Shown piece by piece: positions 49,171 through 60,069 of a stretch of DNA of 64,000 nucleotides. Made by a program: the position numbers and the translations under genes. The notes below the pieces were generated by a model. It was not told where the DNA came from. It was given only the letters and a program-made list of their open reading frames with translations, and ran no database searches. Source of the stretch: Monoplex corrugatus (lineage: Eukaryota > Mollusca > Gastropoda > Littorinimorpha > Ranellidae). How positions within the stretch are numbered: position 1 is the first letter of the stretch; each line of letters starts with the position of its first letter. The stretch covers positions 88,795,415-88,859,414 of the forward strand of contig CM060315.1 of the NCBI GenBank assembly GCA_030674185.1, read 5' to 3'.

Positions 49171-50164
49171 TATACTCCATTCTGACAGACCTGTATATAC
49201 TCCATTCTGACAGAACAGCTGCGTTTGTAATACCCATTCTGACAGTAACCTGTTGTAATACTCCATTCTGACAGCTAACTTGTTGAAACTCCATTCTGAC
49301 TATCTAACCTGTGTAATACCCATTCTGACAGCTAACCTGTTGTAATACTCCTTCTGACTGCTAACCTGTTGTAATACTCCATTGACAGCTAACCTGTTGT
49401 AATACTCCATATGACAACTAACCTGTTGTAATACTCCATTCTGACTGCTAACCTGTTGTAATACTCCATTCTGACAGCTAACCTGTTGTAATACTCCATA
49501 TGACAGCTAACCTGTTGTAATACCATCTGACTGCTAACATGTGTAATACTCCATTCGACATGACTAACCCTTTGAATACTCCATTCTAATGCTAACTGTG
49601 TAATCCATTGACAGCTAACTTTGTATACTCATTTGACAGCTAACCTGTTGTAATTACTCCATTCTGACAGTAACTGTTGTAATACTCCATTCTGACAGGT
49701 AACATGTTGTATAATACTCCATTCTGACAGCTAACCTGTTGTAATACTCCATTCTGACAGTAACCTGTTGTAATACTCCATTCTGACAGCTAACCTGTTG
49801 TAATCTCCATTCTGACAGCTAACCTGTTGTAATACTCCATTCTGACAGCTAACCTTGTAGTAATACTCCATTCAGACAGCTTAAACCATGTTGTAATACT
49901 CCATTCTGACAGCTAACCTGTTGTAATACTTCATTCTAAACTGCTAACCTGTTGTAATACTCCATTCTGACAGCTAACCTGTTGTAATACTCCATTCTGA
50001 CAGCTAACATGTTGTAATACTCCACTGTGACAGCTAACATGTTGTAATACTCCATTCTGACAGCTAACGTGTTGTAATACTCCATTCTGACAGCTAACCT
50101 GTTGTAATACTCCATTCTGAAAGCTAACCTAATATAATACTCTATTCTCACAGCTAATCTGTTC
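49171..50164. repeat. 30-bp satellite, block 5
   Basis: About 33 units, indel-rich on the left and clean on the right, where cactgtgacagctaacatg variants reappear. The last unit decays at about 50130-50164 (aatataatactctattctca). Confidence 0.95.
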
Positions 50165-50584
50165 AGATTATATGCCGTGTCCATTCCATCGTCTCTCTTG
50201 ATCGTGTATGGCAGGTAGTTGTTTGATGGTTCGGTCCATACACTGATGCAGCATAAACGTATCTCAAGTTCAGTCCCAGCCCACAACATTAAAAACTGAC
50301 CTTGTTCACAGCCTATGTTAATGTTTCCATCATTCTGGTGGTGTCAGCTCAGTGTTTCATAGGTCCCTATGACAACACCCCCCCCAACTCCCTTACACCT
50401 CATCAGCATTTTAGGGTTTTGCGCAGGCTCAATCAGTCTGCTAGAAACAGATGGCCGATTAGTTGGAGCGCATATGGAATTGTCAGAGGGAATAACTGTA
50501 AACATAGTCGGGTGCAGTGAATACATGTATACACTAGGGAAGTATAAACAAAAGTTATCAAACAGAACATATTTCTTATTTTTA
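50165..50584. repeat. Spacer and dispersed repeat R2, copy 2
   Basis: Positions about 50230-50430 match R2 copy 1 (22975-23260) without its 51-bp internal duplication. The minus frame 50289-50165 (YLPYTIKRDDGMDTAYNLN) is open but has no recognisable domain. The rest is unassigned. Confidence 0.5.
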
Positions 50585-51115
50585 TTGTTTAAAGCCCAGC
50601 CGACTGCATAGAGCCATATGAAGACGGTAACCATGTCAAAACGTACATAACATCTCGTTGGAAAAAACTGGAAAAGAAAATTATGTAGATATTTCAGTGC
50701 ATGCGTGCACATAATCCGTGTGCCTGGCGTTAACTTTTCCGTCCAAGTGTATCACGAGAGGATTGAAGAAAACAAAAAACAGACATGAATACAAACGTGA
50801 CAATAACTAGGGACATTAAAACATACATAACAATGGACCTAAATTACTTAAAATTACTCCTGCATATGTCTTTAGAGCCAAACATGCAGTCAATACATAT
50901 ATCCAAATATCAATCCTTAGAAAAGTATGTAGGGATTTACAGAACACATACAAGTGAATGGACCCGCAAGGCAGAATATGACGGAGAGGACAGAAAACAT
51001 AGGAAGAAGGAAGAAACAAAGACAGTGACAGTAAAGAGGAAATTTCTAGCACAGAATTTCCAGAAAATGGAGATACTATTTACACTGAAAGTGCCCATGG
51101 TATCCCCAGGGTATT
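50585..51115. repeat. Dispersed repeat family R1, copy 2
   Basis: Colinear with 9876-10445 from agcccagccgact to the gtatccccagg end, but without the poly-G run. Open frames inside differ between the copies, so it is non-coding. Confidence 0.7.
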
Positions 51116-51195
51116 CAGGAATAAAAACAGATCATAACGTGCACTCAGACATAGGTAAGTAGTATCACTGGCCAACAAACAACATGTGAGGAACA

Positions 51196-52190
51196 AAATT
51201 ACACAAATCATACATACACGACACACATACATTACAACATCCCCTATATCCATGCATACATGACACACACACACAATGACAACATCCCCTACATCCATAC
51301 ATACACGACACACACGCAATGACAACATCCCCTACATCCATACATACATGACACACATACATTACAACATCCCCTACATCCATACATACACGACACACAC
51401 GCAATGACAACATCCCCTACATCCATACATACATGACACACACACACAATGACAACATCCCCTATATCCATACATACATGACACACACACACAATGACAA
51501 CACCCCCTACATCCATACATACATGACACACACACACATTACAACATCCCCTACATCCATACATACATGGCACACACACACAATGACAACATCCCTACAT
51601 CCATGCATACATGACACACACACACAATGACAACACCCCCTACATCCATGCATACATGACACACACAATGACAACACTCCCTACATCCATGCATACATGA
51701 CACACACACAATGACAACATCCCCTACACACACGCATACACGACACACACACACACATAACAACACCCCCTACACACACACATACACGACACACCCCACA
51801 CATAACAACACTCCCTACACACATACATACATGACACACACACACATAACAACACCCCCTACACACACGCATACACGACACACCCACACAAAACAACACT
51901 CCCTACACACATGCATACATGACACACACACACATAACAACACCCCCTACACACACGCATACACGACACACACACATAACAACACCCTCTACACACATGC
52001 ATACATGACACACACACACATAACACCCATGCATGCACGACATACACATGACACACATACATGACACACACACACACAACAACACCCATGCATGCACGAC
52101 ACACACATGACACACATACATGACACACACACATAACACCACCCATGCATGCACGACACACACATGACACGCATACATGACACACACACC
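51196..52190. repeat. 45-bp CA-rich minisatellite, block 1
   Basis: About 22 units of roughly 45 bp: catacatacatgacacacac, variable CA, then aatgacaac or ataacaac, then atcccctacatc. From about 51720 the spacer changes from tacatccatacat to tacacacacgcat, and from about 52020 to cccatgcatgcacgac with an extra acatgacacacatac, so three subtypes follow one another. Confidence 0.93.
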
Positions 52191-52817
52191 ACGGCTGCAT
52201 TTTCCCAGCCATTCTGACACCCTTTAGTTGGTACCTTTCTGTCAGCCAGCATCGCTTGGAAGTGGTATTTTTAGCCAGGCAGGTTTGACCAAAATCCATC
52301 TCTGAAGCGCGTCTTGTGCTACAGCAATACTGACAAAGAAGGAATCTGAGTGCGTTTTCTGTATGTTTTGTGAATTTGTGTAATGATCGAGAATTTTTTC
52401 ATTACTTTACCTGGATGCATTCAGTGCTGTGAATACTCATTGTTCTGAAGAAGTGATCATTACTTTGTTGCATCACCTTGTCTTTGAGTTTTAGTAGAAA
52501 TTACTAATGTGATGATTGACTCATATCTCCAGATGGTTGTTGTTTGTTCAGTATAAAGTGAGATTATTTTCGTAGTAGTGGCGTAAGTATAGTGCAAGTT
52601 ACAATCTTCACATGTTTTTGTCCATTTTGGCATGGTCAGATTCGTGATCTTCAGTGCTTTAACTTTTTCAAATTTCTAAAAATCGCAGTTCGTTCTCTGT
52701 TTTCACTCTTTTCTGGAGGCTTGAATTTGGCTAAAATCGGGTGTTATTAGCTGTTGCCCGGCCGAAGCACGCCACCGGCTGTGGGTGAACTAGGCCATGT
52801 GCATGGGCGCGCTGCAC

Positions 52818-52818
<1 letters not shown>
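52191..52818. other. Non-coding spacer
   Basis: About 630 bp of unique-looking sequence, no recognisable coding region. A GC-richer stretch at about 52750-52815 precedes the TG microsatellite. Confidence 0.5.
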
Positions 52819-52871
<53 letters not shown>

Positions 52872-52892
52872 GTGTATGTGTGTGTGTATGTG

Positions 52893-52924
<32 letters not shown>

Positions 52925-53074
52925 CGTGTCTGTGTGTGTGTGTGCATGTGTGTATGTGTGTGTGTGCGTGTCTGTGTGTGTGTGTGTGTATGTGTGTGTG
53001 CGTGCGTGTGTGTGTGCGTGTCTGTGTGTGTGCGTGTCTGTGTGTGTGTATGTGTGTGTTCGCACGAGGAACGC

Positions 53075-53138
<64 letters not shown>

Positions 53139-53155
53139 CTCCCACTATTGCATGC

Positions 53156-53223
<68 letters not shown>

Positions 53224-53271
53224 TGTGTGTGTGGTGTGTGTGTGTGTGTGTGTGTGTGTGTGACTGCTGCG
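52819..53271. repeat. TG, TC and TG microsatellite cluster
   Basis: (TG)n with CGTG/TATG/CTGTG interruptions at about 52819-53060, (TC)n at about 53078-53136 and (TG)n at about 53158-53262. All open frames are low-complexity. Confidence 0.96.
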
Positions 53272-53720
53272 TTCTTTCAAGATTTTTAGAGGGACTGAAT
53301 GTAGAAAATGATTGAGATCAGCACCAAGTACTGGAACCTAGGTCAATCTGTAGGTCTAAACGAGTACTTCCATGCGCGCCTGTGCCTCGCTATAGTTAGC
53401 TGAAATTGGATAGAGGAAGGGAAGAGGAAAGGTGCACGCTATTGATTACCAGCAGGGCAGAACCAAAAAGTGCGCCAACTGAAGGGCAAAGGTGCACGCT
53501 TTTGAAAACCAGCAGGGCAGAACGATCTTAGATGTCATTGGGGGGGCCAACTAAAGAATCTCGGATTTGTGCGCCGTGTACACAGTATCCTCCATAATGT
53601 ATGGTTTCTTGGAGTGTGGAACATTTTCTGACCAATACCTTTGAGTATACACTTGTTTTGTGAGTGATAACTTGCTTGTGGATTGTGTGACTGTGTGTCT
53701 GTGCTTGTACATACATGCAG
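53272..53720. repeat. Unique segment related to 54590-54769
   Basis: The block from about 53370 to 53580 shares aaggtgcacgct(a)tt, accagcagggcagaacca, ggccaact and tcggatttgtgcgccgtg with 54690-54769, and within itself the gcacgct..accagcagggcagaac part occurs twice (about 53431 and 53491). It is therefore a locally duplicated segment. No conserved ORF. Confidence 0.65.
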
Positions 53721-53807
<87 letters not shown>

Positions 53808-54012
53808 AGCATGTATTTTCAAAATGCACGGTGGCCGGTACATGCACATCATATAACACTACAGTATGTACATGTAATGTAAGAGAGACAGAGACCAAGA
53901 GAGAAAGAGAGAGAGTGTGTGTGTGTTTTCAAGCATGTATTCTCAAAATGCATTTTATACGCACATCATTTAACAGTATGTAAAGCAAGAGAGAGAGAGA
54001 GAGAGAGAGAAT

Positions 54013-54087
<75 letters not shown>

Positions 54088-54240
54088 AGCATGTATTTTC
54101 AAAATGCATGGTACATGCACATCATATAACACTATGTACATGTAATGTGAGAGAGAGAGAGTTTTCAAGCATGTATTCTCAAAATTCACATGCACCACAT
54201 CATAATTATAACAGTATGTAAAGCAAGAGAAAGAGAGAGA

Positions 54241-54280
<40 letters not shown>

Positions 54281-54310
54281 GTGTGTGTTAAATGCATGTT
54301 ACATGCATAC
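53721..54310. repeat. Compound repeat: TG tract, 70-bp spacer, GA tract modules
   Basis: Module order: (TG)n, ttttcaagcatgtattttca, aaatgca..gtacatgcacat, catataaca..tatgtacatg or tatgtaaagc, then (GA)n. It repeats at about 53721-53915, 53916-54012, 54013-54160 and 54161-54245, with a partial module at 54246-54310. TG tract length differs strongly between modules. Confidence 0.85.
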
Positions 54311-54403
54311 CATATTATGTGAATCAGATATGTGTGTGTATGTGTGCGTGTATGTGTGTGATATGCGTGTTTTGATTTGATATTCTCTCTGTCTCTGTCT
54401 CTG

Positions 54404-54434
<31 letters not shown>

Positions 54435-54513
54435 GTCTCTCTGTGCATGCGTGTGTGTGTTCAAATGCATGTTAAATCCAGGCCATATTATATGTATAAA
54501 TCAACTCTGTGTT

Positions 54514-54552
<39 letters not shown>

Positions 54553-54589
54553 TGTGAGTGCGTGTGCGTGTGCGCAAGCGCGCAGAACT
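54311..54589. repeat. TG and TCTGTC microsatellites
   Basis: (TG)n with TATG, (TCTGTC)n at about 54387-54440, a partial compound module (ttcaaatgcatgttaaatcc), and (TG)n at about 54510-54575 running into alternating CGCGCG. Confidence 0.85.
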
Positions 54590-54769
54590 GCACGCGCGCG
54601 CCCCTGCTTCGCTCACATACATTTTCTGAGTGGCCTCGCTACACGGCAGCGGGACGGGTGAAAAGGGTGTGGGGAGTGGAAGGGAAGGGGAAAGATGCGC
54701 GCTATTTATAGCCGGCAGGGCAGAACCAGAACTACGGGCCAACCCAAGTATCACGGATTTGTGCGCCGT
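54590..54769. repeat. Duplicate of segment 53370-53580
   Basis: Shares gatgcgcgctatttatagcc-type sequence, ggcagggcagaaccag and tcacggatttgtgcgccgtg with 53430-53580. The tatttatag could resemble a TATA box, but no transcript evidence exists. Confidence 0.6.
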
Positions 54770-55186
54770 GACACACACACATAACAACACCCATGCATGC
54801 ACGACACACACATGACACACATACATGACACACACACACACACATAACAACACCCATGCATGCACGACACACACATGACACACATACATGACACACACAC
54901 ATAACAACACCCATGCATGCACGACACACACATGACACACATACATGACACATGACACACACACACACATAACAACACCCCCTACACACATGCATACACG
55001 ACACACACACAATGACAACATCCCTCCCACACACACGCATACACGACACACACACATAACAACACCCACTACACACATGCATACATGACACACACAATGA
55101 CAACACCCCATGGATACATGACACACACACACATAACAACACCCCCTACACACATGCATACATGACACACATACACAATGAGAACA
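54770..55186. repeat. 45-bp CA-rich minisatellite, block 2
   Basis: About nine units of the same minisatellite as 51196-52190, starting with the cccatgcatgcacgac subtype and ending with the tacacacatgcatac and aatgacaac subtypes. The subtype order is the reverse of block 1, although the strand is the same. Confidence 0.9.
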
Positions 55187-55432
55187 CCTCAAGCTTGTGA
55201 CATCTCTCATTTTGTCTCGTCTTGATTACTATAAAAAGAATCGAATACACGCTGGATATCTTGTTACAAATCTATTCACCACGGCCAGTACCACATGTAT
55301 CATGTCGTTGCCGTGTCCTTGTTGTCCCATGACCGTGCTTATGGATTATCTTGAGGTCCTAAGGGGTGAGGTGGTAGAGACCTCATTTTTTCCCCAACCA
55401 GAATGATTCTTGAGAACGGTGCCACTGCTTTA
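55187..55432. pseudogene. LINE crumb and truncated SINE body
   Basis: Plus-strand 55187-55235 reads KLVTSLILSRLDYYKK, matching the xLxxSxILSRLDYCN block of L2-like LINEs, then loses homology. At about 55330-55432, gaggtggtagagacctcatt and ccactgctttatctt match the SINE body of 32475-32760 in the same orientation, cut by the tail of LINE family A copy 3. Confidence 0.5.
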
Positions 55433-55816
55433 TCTTAATAATAATAATAATATATTTTATTTATATAGCGCAAAATCTTGACAAAATCAAATCTAAGCGC
55501 TGAGCGTATACATGCATACATACCTACATACATATGAGCGTATGCATCCATACATACATGCTTACATACTTACATACATAAATCTAAGCTGAGCGTATAC
55601 ATGCATACATACATACATACATACATAAATCTAAGCGTATACATACATACATACATACATACATACGTACGCACATGCATACATAATAATTACAATATTT
55701 ATATAGCGCAAATCTCGACAAAATCAAATCCAAGCGCCGAAAAGACACACACGCACACACGCACGCACGCACGCACACACACACACACACACACACACAA
55801 CACACACACCACACAC

Positions 55817-55854
<38 letters not shown>

Positions 55855-56755
55855 ACACAAATGCATGGCCACAAATGGGGAGAAAAGAATAAAAGCAATA
55901 AAAGCAAGAATAAAACCAATGGAAAACCACAGAGAGCACATCATATACAATTATATATTAATTAAAACAAAGTGATTCCCCTCCGAGCGGAGACAGGCTG
56001 CAGAGGGGGGTTGAGTGAGGTTAGGATTTTATGCAGAGGAGAAAAGGTGAGTTTTGAGAGCGGACTTGAAGGAGGCAAAAGTAGGTTGCTGACGGACTGA
56101 GAGAGGAAGTTTGTTCCAGGAGAGTGGACCAGAAACAGAGAAGGCTCGTGGGCCATAGGTATTGAGCTTAGTGCGTGGAAAGCGAAAAGTCAGAGGATCG
56201 GAGGCAGAGCGGAGGGTACGTGAGGGAACATAGATCTCAAGTAGGCTTGACAGGTAATCGGGGGCTGCGTTATTGAGGCTTTTGTAGCACATGGTGTCTA
56301 GTTTGTACTGTATGCGCTTTGATACAGGGAGCCAGTGAAGTTGTGCCAGGAGAGGAGATATGTGGTCAGCTTTTTTCTTTTTGAGTACAAGGCGTACAGC
56401 ATTGTTTTGAATGCGCTGTAGGATGTGAATGGTGGAGGCAGGAAGACCAGACAGGAGTGAATTGCAATAGTCAATGCGAGACATTATGAAGGAGAGAACG
56501 AGTTTTGCAGTTGTTTCGACAGAGAGATACTTCCTGATCAGGCTTATACGATGGAGATGATAGTAGCAAGATCTGGCAGTTTGAGAAACAAAGTTGTTCA
56601 TGGACAGGGTAGAGTCAATGCAGACACCAAGGTTTTTAGCTGAATCAGAAATTGGGACTGATGTGTTACATAATGGGAGAGAAAGAGGAGGCAGCTGGGA
56701 AAGTTTCTGACGGGTGCCAATGAGGATAGCTTCTGTCTTGTCGTCATTAAGCTGA
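55433..56755 (-). mobile_element. L2-like LINE family A, copy 3
   Basis: Minus strand, 5'-truncated at a QLNDDKTEA codon block at about 56755. The 3'UTR contains a CA-rich microsatellite (about 55744-55856 on plus), a first gcgctatataaat tail at about 55705, CATA repeats (about 55500-55685) and a second tail with AAT repeats at 55433-55490. Same double-tail structure as copy 2; the G run has only six bases here versus 23 in copy 1. Confidence 0.92.
56029..56754 (-). pseudogene. Family A LINE C-terminal open frame
   Basis: 241 codons open without stop, from a point just after the RT palm to the family stop. The protein from KNLGVCIDSTLSM to FKSALKTHLFSSA is identical in every block I compared with copy 2. 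Lacks RT palm and endonuclease. Confidence 0.9.
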
Positions 56756-57480
56756 CCTAACTACAAAAAAAAGAAAAGAAAAGAAAAAACCAACAAAAAA
56801 CAAACAAACAAACAAAAAACAATATAAAACAAAACAAACAAAAAACCCATAGCTCTTCACAGTCAGCTGGCCAGATTGAAGATCGCACGCAGTTTTTTGC
56901 TTGAATCAGATTCGCTTTCGTGCAAACTTGTGCAGTCTAAAGTGAACGGCAACAGCCCTATGCCTACCTCTGTGCTGAACTTGGCTTTAATTCGTTTTGA
57001 CTATACTTCGGTGGAATTCTTTTCTGGAAAACAAGAGTAACAACCTGTAGGAACCAGAATCACTCCAACACGACAATAAAGAAATATCACTTGGCCTTAC
57101 CTGTGGAAATCAGCCGACTGCTGCTGATCAATACTGTGAGCGTGTTCGCTATGGCGTCGTAACTGAATAGGTGACCTAAATCTTGGTCTGGATAAAGCGG
57201 GGCAGGGTGCACTACTTGCTCAAGAAGCTCATGTCATCTATGGTGATCTGTTAGCTTACAAGAGGAAAAACTGGAAATACTGCTGGGGGAAACTCTCTCT
57301 CTCTCTCTCGGGTGGCTACTTCCGGTGTAATAAGCCAAAATCACTCTATGCAACAAACACTACCATAGCAACGTGTGACGAGTCCTCTGACTTAAAACGC
57401 TTATTCCTGGTTCCAGAGCCCTTACTTGTGCAAAAATACCAGACAGGCTGCAGCATTCTAGAGGTGGCATCGACTGAGTA
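56756..57480. other. Non-coding spacer
   Basis: Starts with an A-rich low-complexity stretch (56762-56850), then unique sequence and a short (TC)n at 57293-57310. No gene recognised. Confidence 0.55.
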
Positions 57481-57560
57481 AGGTTCGACGCATCCCAGGT
57501 TCGACGCGTCCCAGGTTCGATACGCCCAAGGTTCGATACGTTCCAGGTTCGATATGCCCC
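57481..57560. repeat. 16-bp tandem repeat, five units
   Basis: Five consecutive 16-bp units: aggttcgacgcatccc, aggttcgacgcgtccc, aggttcgatacgccca, aggttcgatacgttcc, aggttcgatatgcccc. Each holds GGTTCGA, the first half of a tRNA-type B box, but none completes the GGTTCGANTCC consensus. Confidence 0.9.
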
Positions 57561-58768
57561 ACACACCCCCACACCCACACACCCCACCCCACCCCCACAC
57601 CACCCACCCCCCTCCTCCACCCCCATACCCACGTCCACACCACAGACACCACACACCCCCACCACCCATACCACGCACCCCCACACCCCCATACTCACAC
57701 CCACACCAACATCCACACCCCAACCCTCCCCCACCCCACCCCACCCACACATCACCCTCACCCAAACCCCACACCACCCACCCACACCTACCATACCCCA
57801 CCACCCACACCCCCATACCCACACCACCCCCATACCCACACCACCACCACCCTACCCCGCCACCCACACCCCACCACCCACACCCCCACCCCACCCCACC
57901 CACAAGTACACCCACACACCACCCACACCTCAACACCCACACCCACCACCCATGCCCCCACACTCACCCCGAACCCCTTCCCCCACCCCACCCACCCATC
58001 CATACCACGCATTCCACCACCATCCCCACACCCACCACCCATACCTCACACCCCACCACCCCCACCCACCACTCAACCCCCACACTCACCCCACCCACCC
58101 ACACAACCCATTCCCCCACCACCACCATCCACATCCATACGTACACCCACCCCACCCACACCCACAGACACCACTCACACCCACACCTCTCACATCTCCA
58201 CCACTCCCATCACCCACACCCCCACACTTACACCACCCACAGACACAAAACCCACACCCACACATCTCACACCTCCACCACTCCCATCACCCACACCCCC
58301 ACACTTACACCACCCACAGACACAAAACCTACACCCACACCTCCACCACCACCACTCCCATCACTCACACCCCCATCCCACCCCACCCACACTCCACCAC
58401 CCCACCCCCACCCCACCCACAAGCACACCATCACCACACCCCCACAATCACACCACCCACCCACATACCCTCACCACTTCCACAACCACCACCCCACACT
58501 CAGACCACCCACACCATCCCCAGCCCACCCAAAGAACACCCACACCACACACATCCCACACCACCCACACCCATACCACTCACACCTCCTCACCTCCACA
58601 CTTACGCCATCCACACCCACGCCACCTACAAGCACACCCACACACCCACGAACTACACCCCAACACCCACACCCCTCTCACCTCCACCACCCACACTTAC
58701 ATCATCCACACCCTCAACACACCCACCGACAAGCACACCCCACACCACCCACACCCCACACTCACACT
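57561..58768. repeat. C/A-only low-complexity tract, 1.2 kb
   Basis: Almost entirely C and A with sparse T and very few G, built from irregular ccaccc, cacaccc and caccacc motifs. Contains a longer tandem duplication: the roughly 77-bp block around ccaccactcccatcacccac occurs at about 58196-58272 and 58273-58349. The opposite strand is G/T-rich with many GGG and GGGG runs. The long Pro/His/Thr frame (57554-58828) and Gly/Trp/Val minus frames are composition artefacts. Confidence 0.9.
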
Positions 58769-58800
58769 CGAGATGTCCTCGTACTTTTCAGTCCGTCTAC

Positions 58801-59760
58801 ATGGTTTTTATGCATCAAAGAGTTCTAAAGAGAAACGCTCTGTTTGTACGGACATATAAAATATGCAATGTGCAAGCCGGTGCTGTAGTAGGGTTGATCC
58901 TGACCTTTTTTTTTTTTTTTACTATGGACATTTATTGCAACGCTTTGGAGACATCGAGATGAACCCTGGACCAAGATCTGCCAGCAAGACAGGCAGCACA
59001 AGGCAAACACTATTGAGTTCCAGCGGAAGTCCAGCTGCCTCTCTCTCTTCCCCTTCTAGGACACAGGCGTCTTCTCCCACCAGGGAACCAACGACCGCTG
59101 ACGTCATCGCCATGCTTCAAGAAATGCAAAAACATGATAAGACCATAGAGTGTAAGTTGGATGATGTAAAAGATGAAATGAGAGGCCTGAATGACAAATT
59201 TCAATCATTACAGGAGGAAGTTCAAAAACTTAGAGAAGAGACACAAGACATGCGTAACAAGAATACAGAACTTGAAAAAGCTAACTCGGAGCTCATGGAC
59301 AAAATAAACAATCTTGACAGAAAGTCTGATGATTTAGGACGTTCAAAACGACAGAATGTCATTTTTTATGGAATGGAACAAAAGGATAAGGAGACAAATG
59401 AAGACTGTGAAAAATCAGTGCAAGATCTTGTTTAAAAAAAGATGGGGTGTGGGAGGGGAGTTGGCTTTTGATAGAGTTCACAGATTAAGTGCAAAACGTG
59501 ACTCTCCAATCATTGCACGATGCACCTTTTATGAGGACAAGATCCGTATTCTCAAAGCCAAAATGAAGTTGAAGGTGAGTCAGATTTTTGTCGGAGAAGA
59601 TTTCTCCAGCAAGGTGCGTGAATTAAGGCGCAAATTGACCCCACATTTGAAAAAGGCCAGGTCTGAGGGAAAGAGATTGGCAATGATTTTTGACCATTTG
59701 GTCATCGATGGAAAAAAGTTCGGGCTTAATGCAACAGAACAGCTAGTGGAACTAAGATAG
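58801..59760 (+). pseudogene. LINE ORF1: leader, 2A-like motif, coiled coil, RRM, CTD
   Basis: The frame from ATG 58801 gives a basic start and a hydrophobic core (AGAVVGLILTFFFFF). At a T15 run (58906-58920) it goes out of phase with the frame from 58863, in which YYGHLLQRFGDIEMNPGP follows. One T more would join the two. Next come a Ser-rich spacer, a coiled coil (LNDKFQSLQEEVQKLREE, NTELEKANSELMDKINNLD), and SKRQNVIFYGM, the start of an RRM. At about 59430, in an A7 run, the frame shifts to 59760: FDRVHRLSAKRDSPIIARC, then KARSEGKRLAMIFDHLVIDG (CTD). This is the L1 ORF1p/Transposase_22 layout, an RNA-binding chaperone of the retrotransposon RNP. Confidence 0.82.
58950..58973 (+). other. 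2A-like ribosome-skipping motif in LINE ORF1
   Basis: Codes DIEMNPGP, preceded by Gly, exactly fitting the D(V/I)ExNPG|P consensus at which the ribosome skips the Gly-Pro bond. It lies at residues 30-37 counted from 58863, or about 50 residues after the ATG at 58801. Such motifs are known in several non-LTR retrotransposons of invertebrates and trypanosomes. Activity here is inferred from the motif alone. Confidence 0.85.
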
Positions 59761-60069
59761 GTCATTGGCCGGCCCTTTCATAACAAAATGTATGCGTCCT
59801 TTTCCAAAGGAAACGACAAAAAAATTAACACCGGTGCACATCTCCACACACGACGAACATAGGCCTATTGGCGACTGTCACTCATGTGAAGGGCAAAATT
59901 CACGTGGAGAAGGGTTGATTGAAAGCGTAACTCCCGACCTTCATGGTTGGCAAACGTGCTCTTTGAACGATGTACACGACAGATATAAATCGGATGTAGA
60001 ATCAGAGTCGAAAATAAATGAAAGTGTTCATATTTATGATAATCACCATGTCATAATAAGGACTCAGAT

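Noticed and set aside
50165..50289. Minus-strand open frame reading YLPYTIKRDDGMDTAYNLN as a host exon
   Set aside because: It lies partly in dispersed repeat R2, no family was recognised and no convincing splice pair was found.
52747..53315. Cys/Val- and His/Thr-rich ORFs in TG/CA tracts
   Set aside because: Simple-sequence translations only.
57554..58828. 424-codon Pro/His/Thr-rich ORF
   Set aside because: Pure composition effect of a C/A-only tract, which yields no stop codons on the plus strand; no domain or conserved start.
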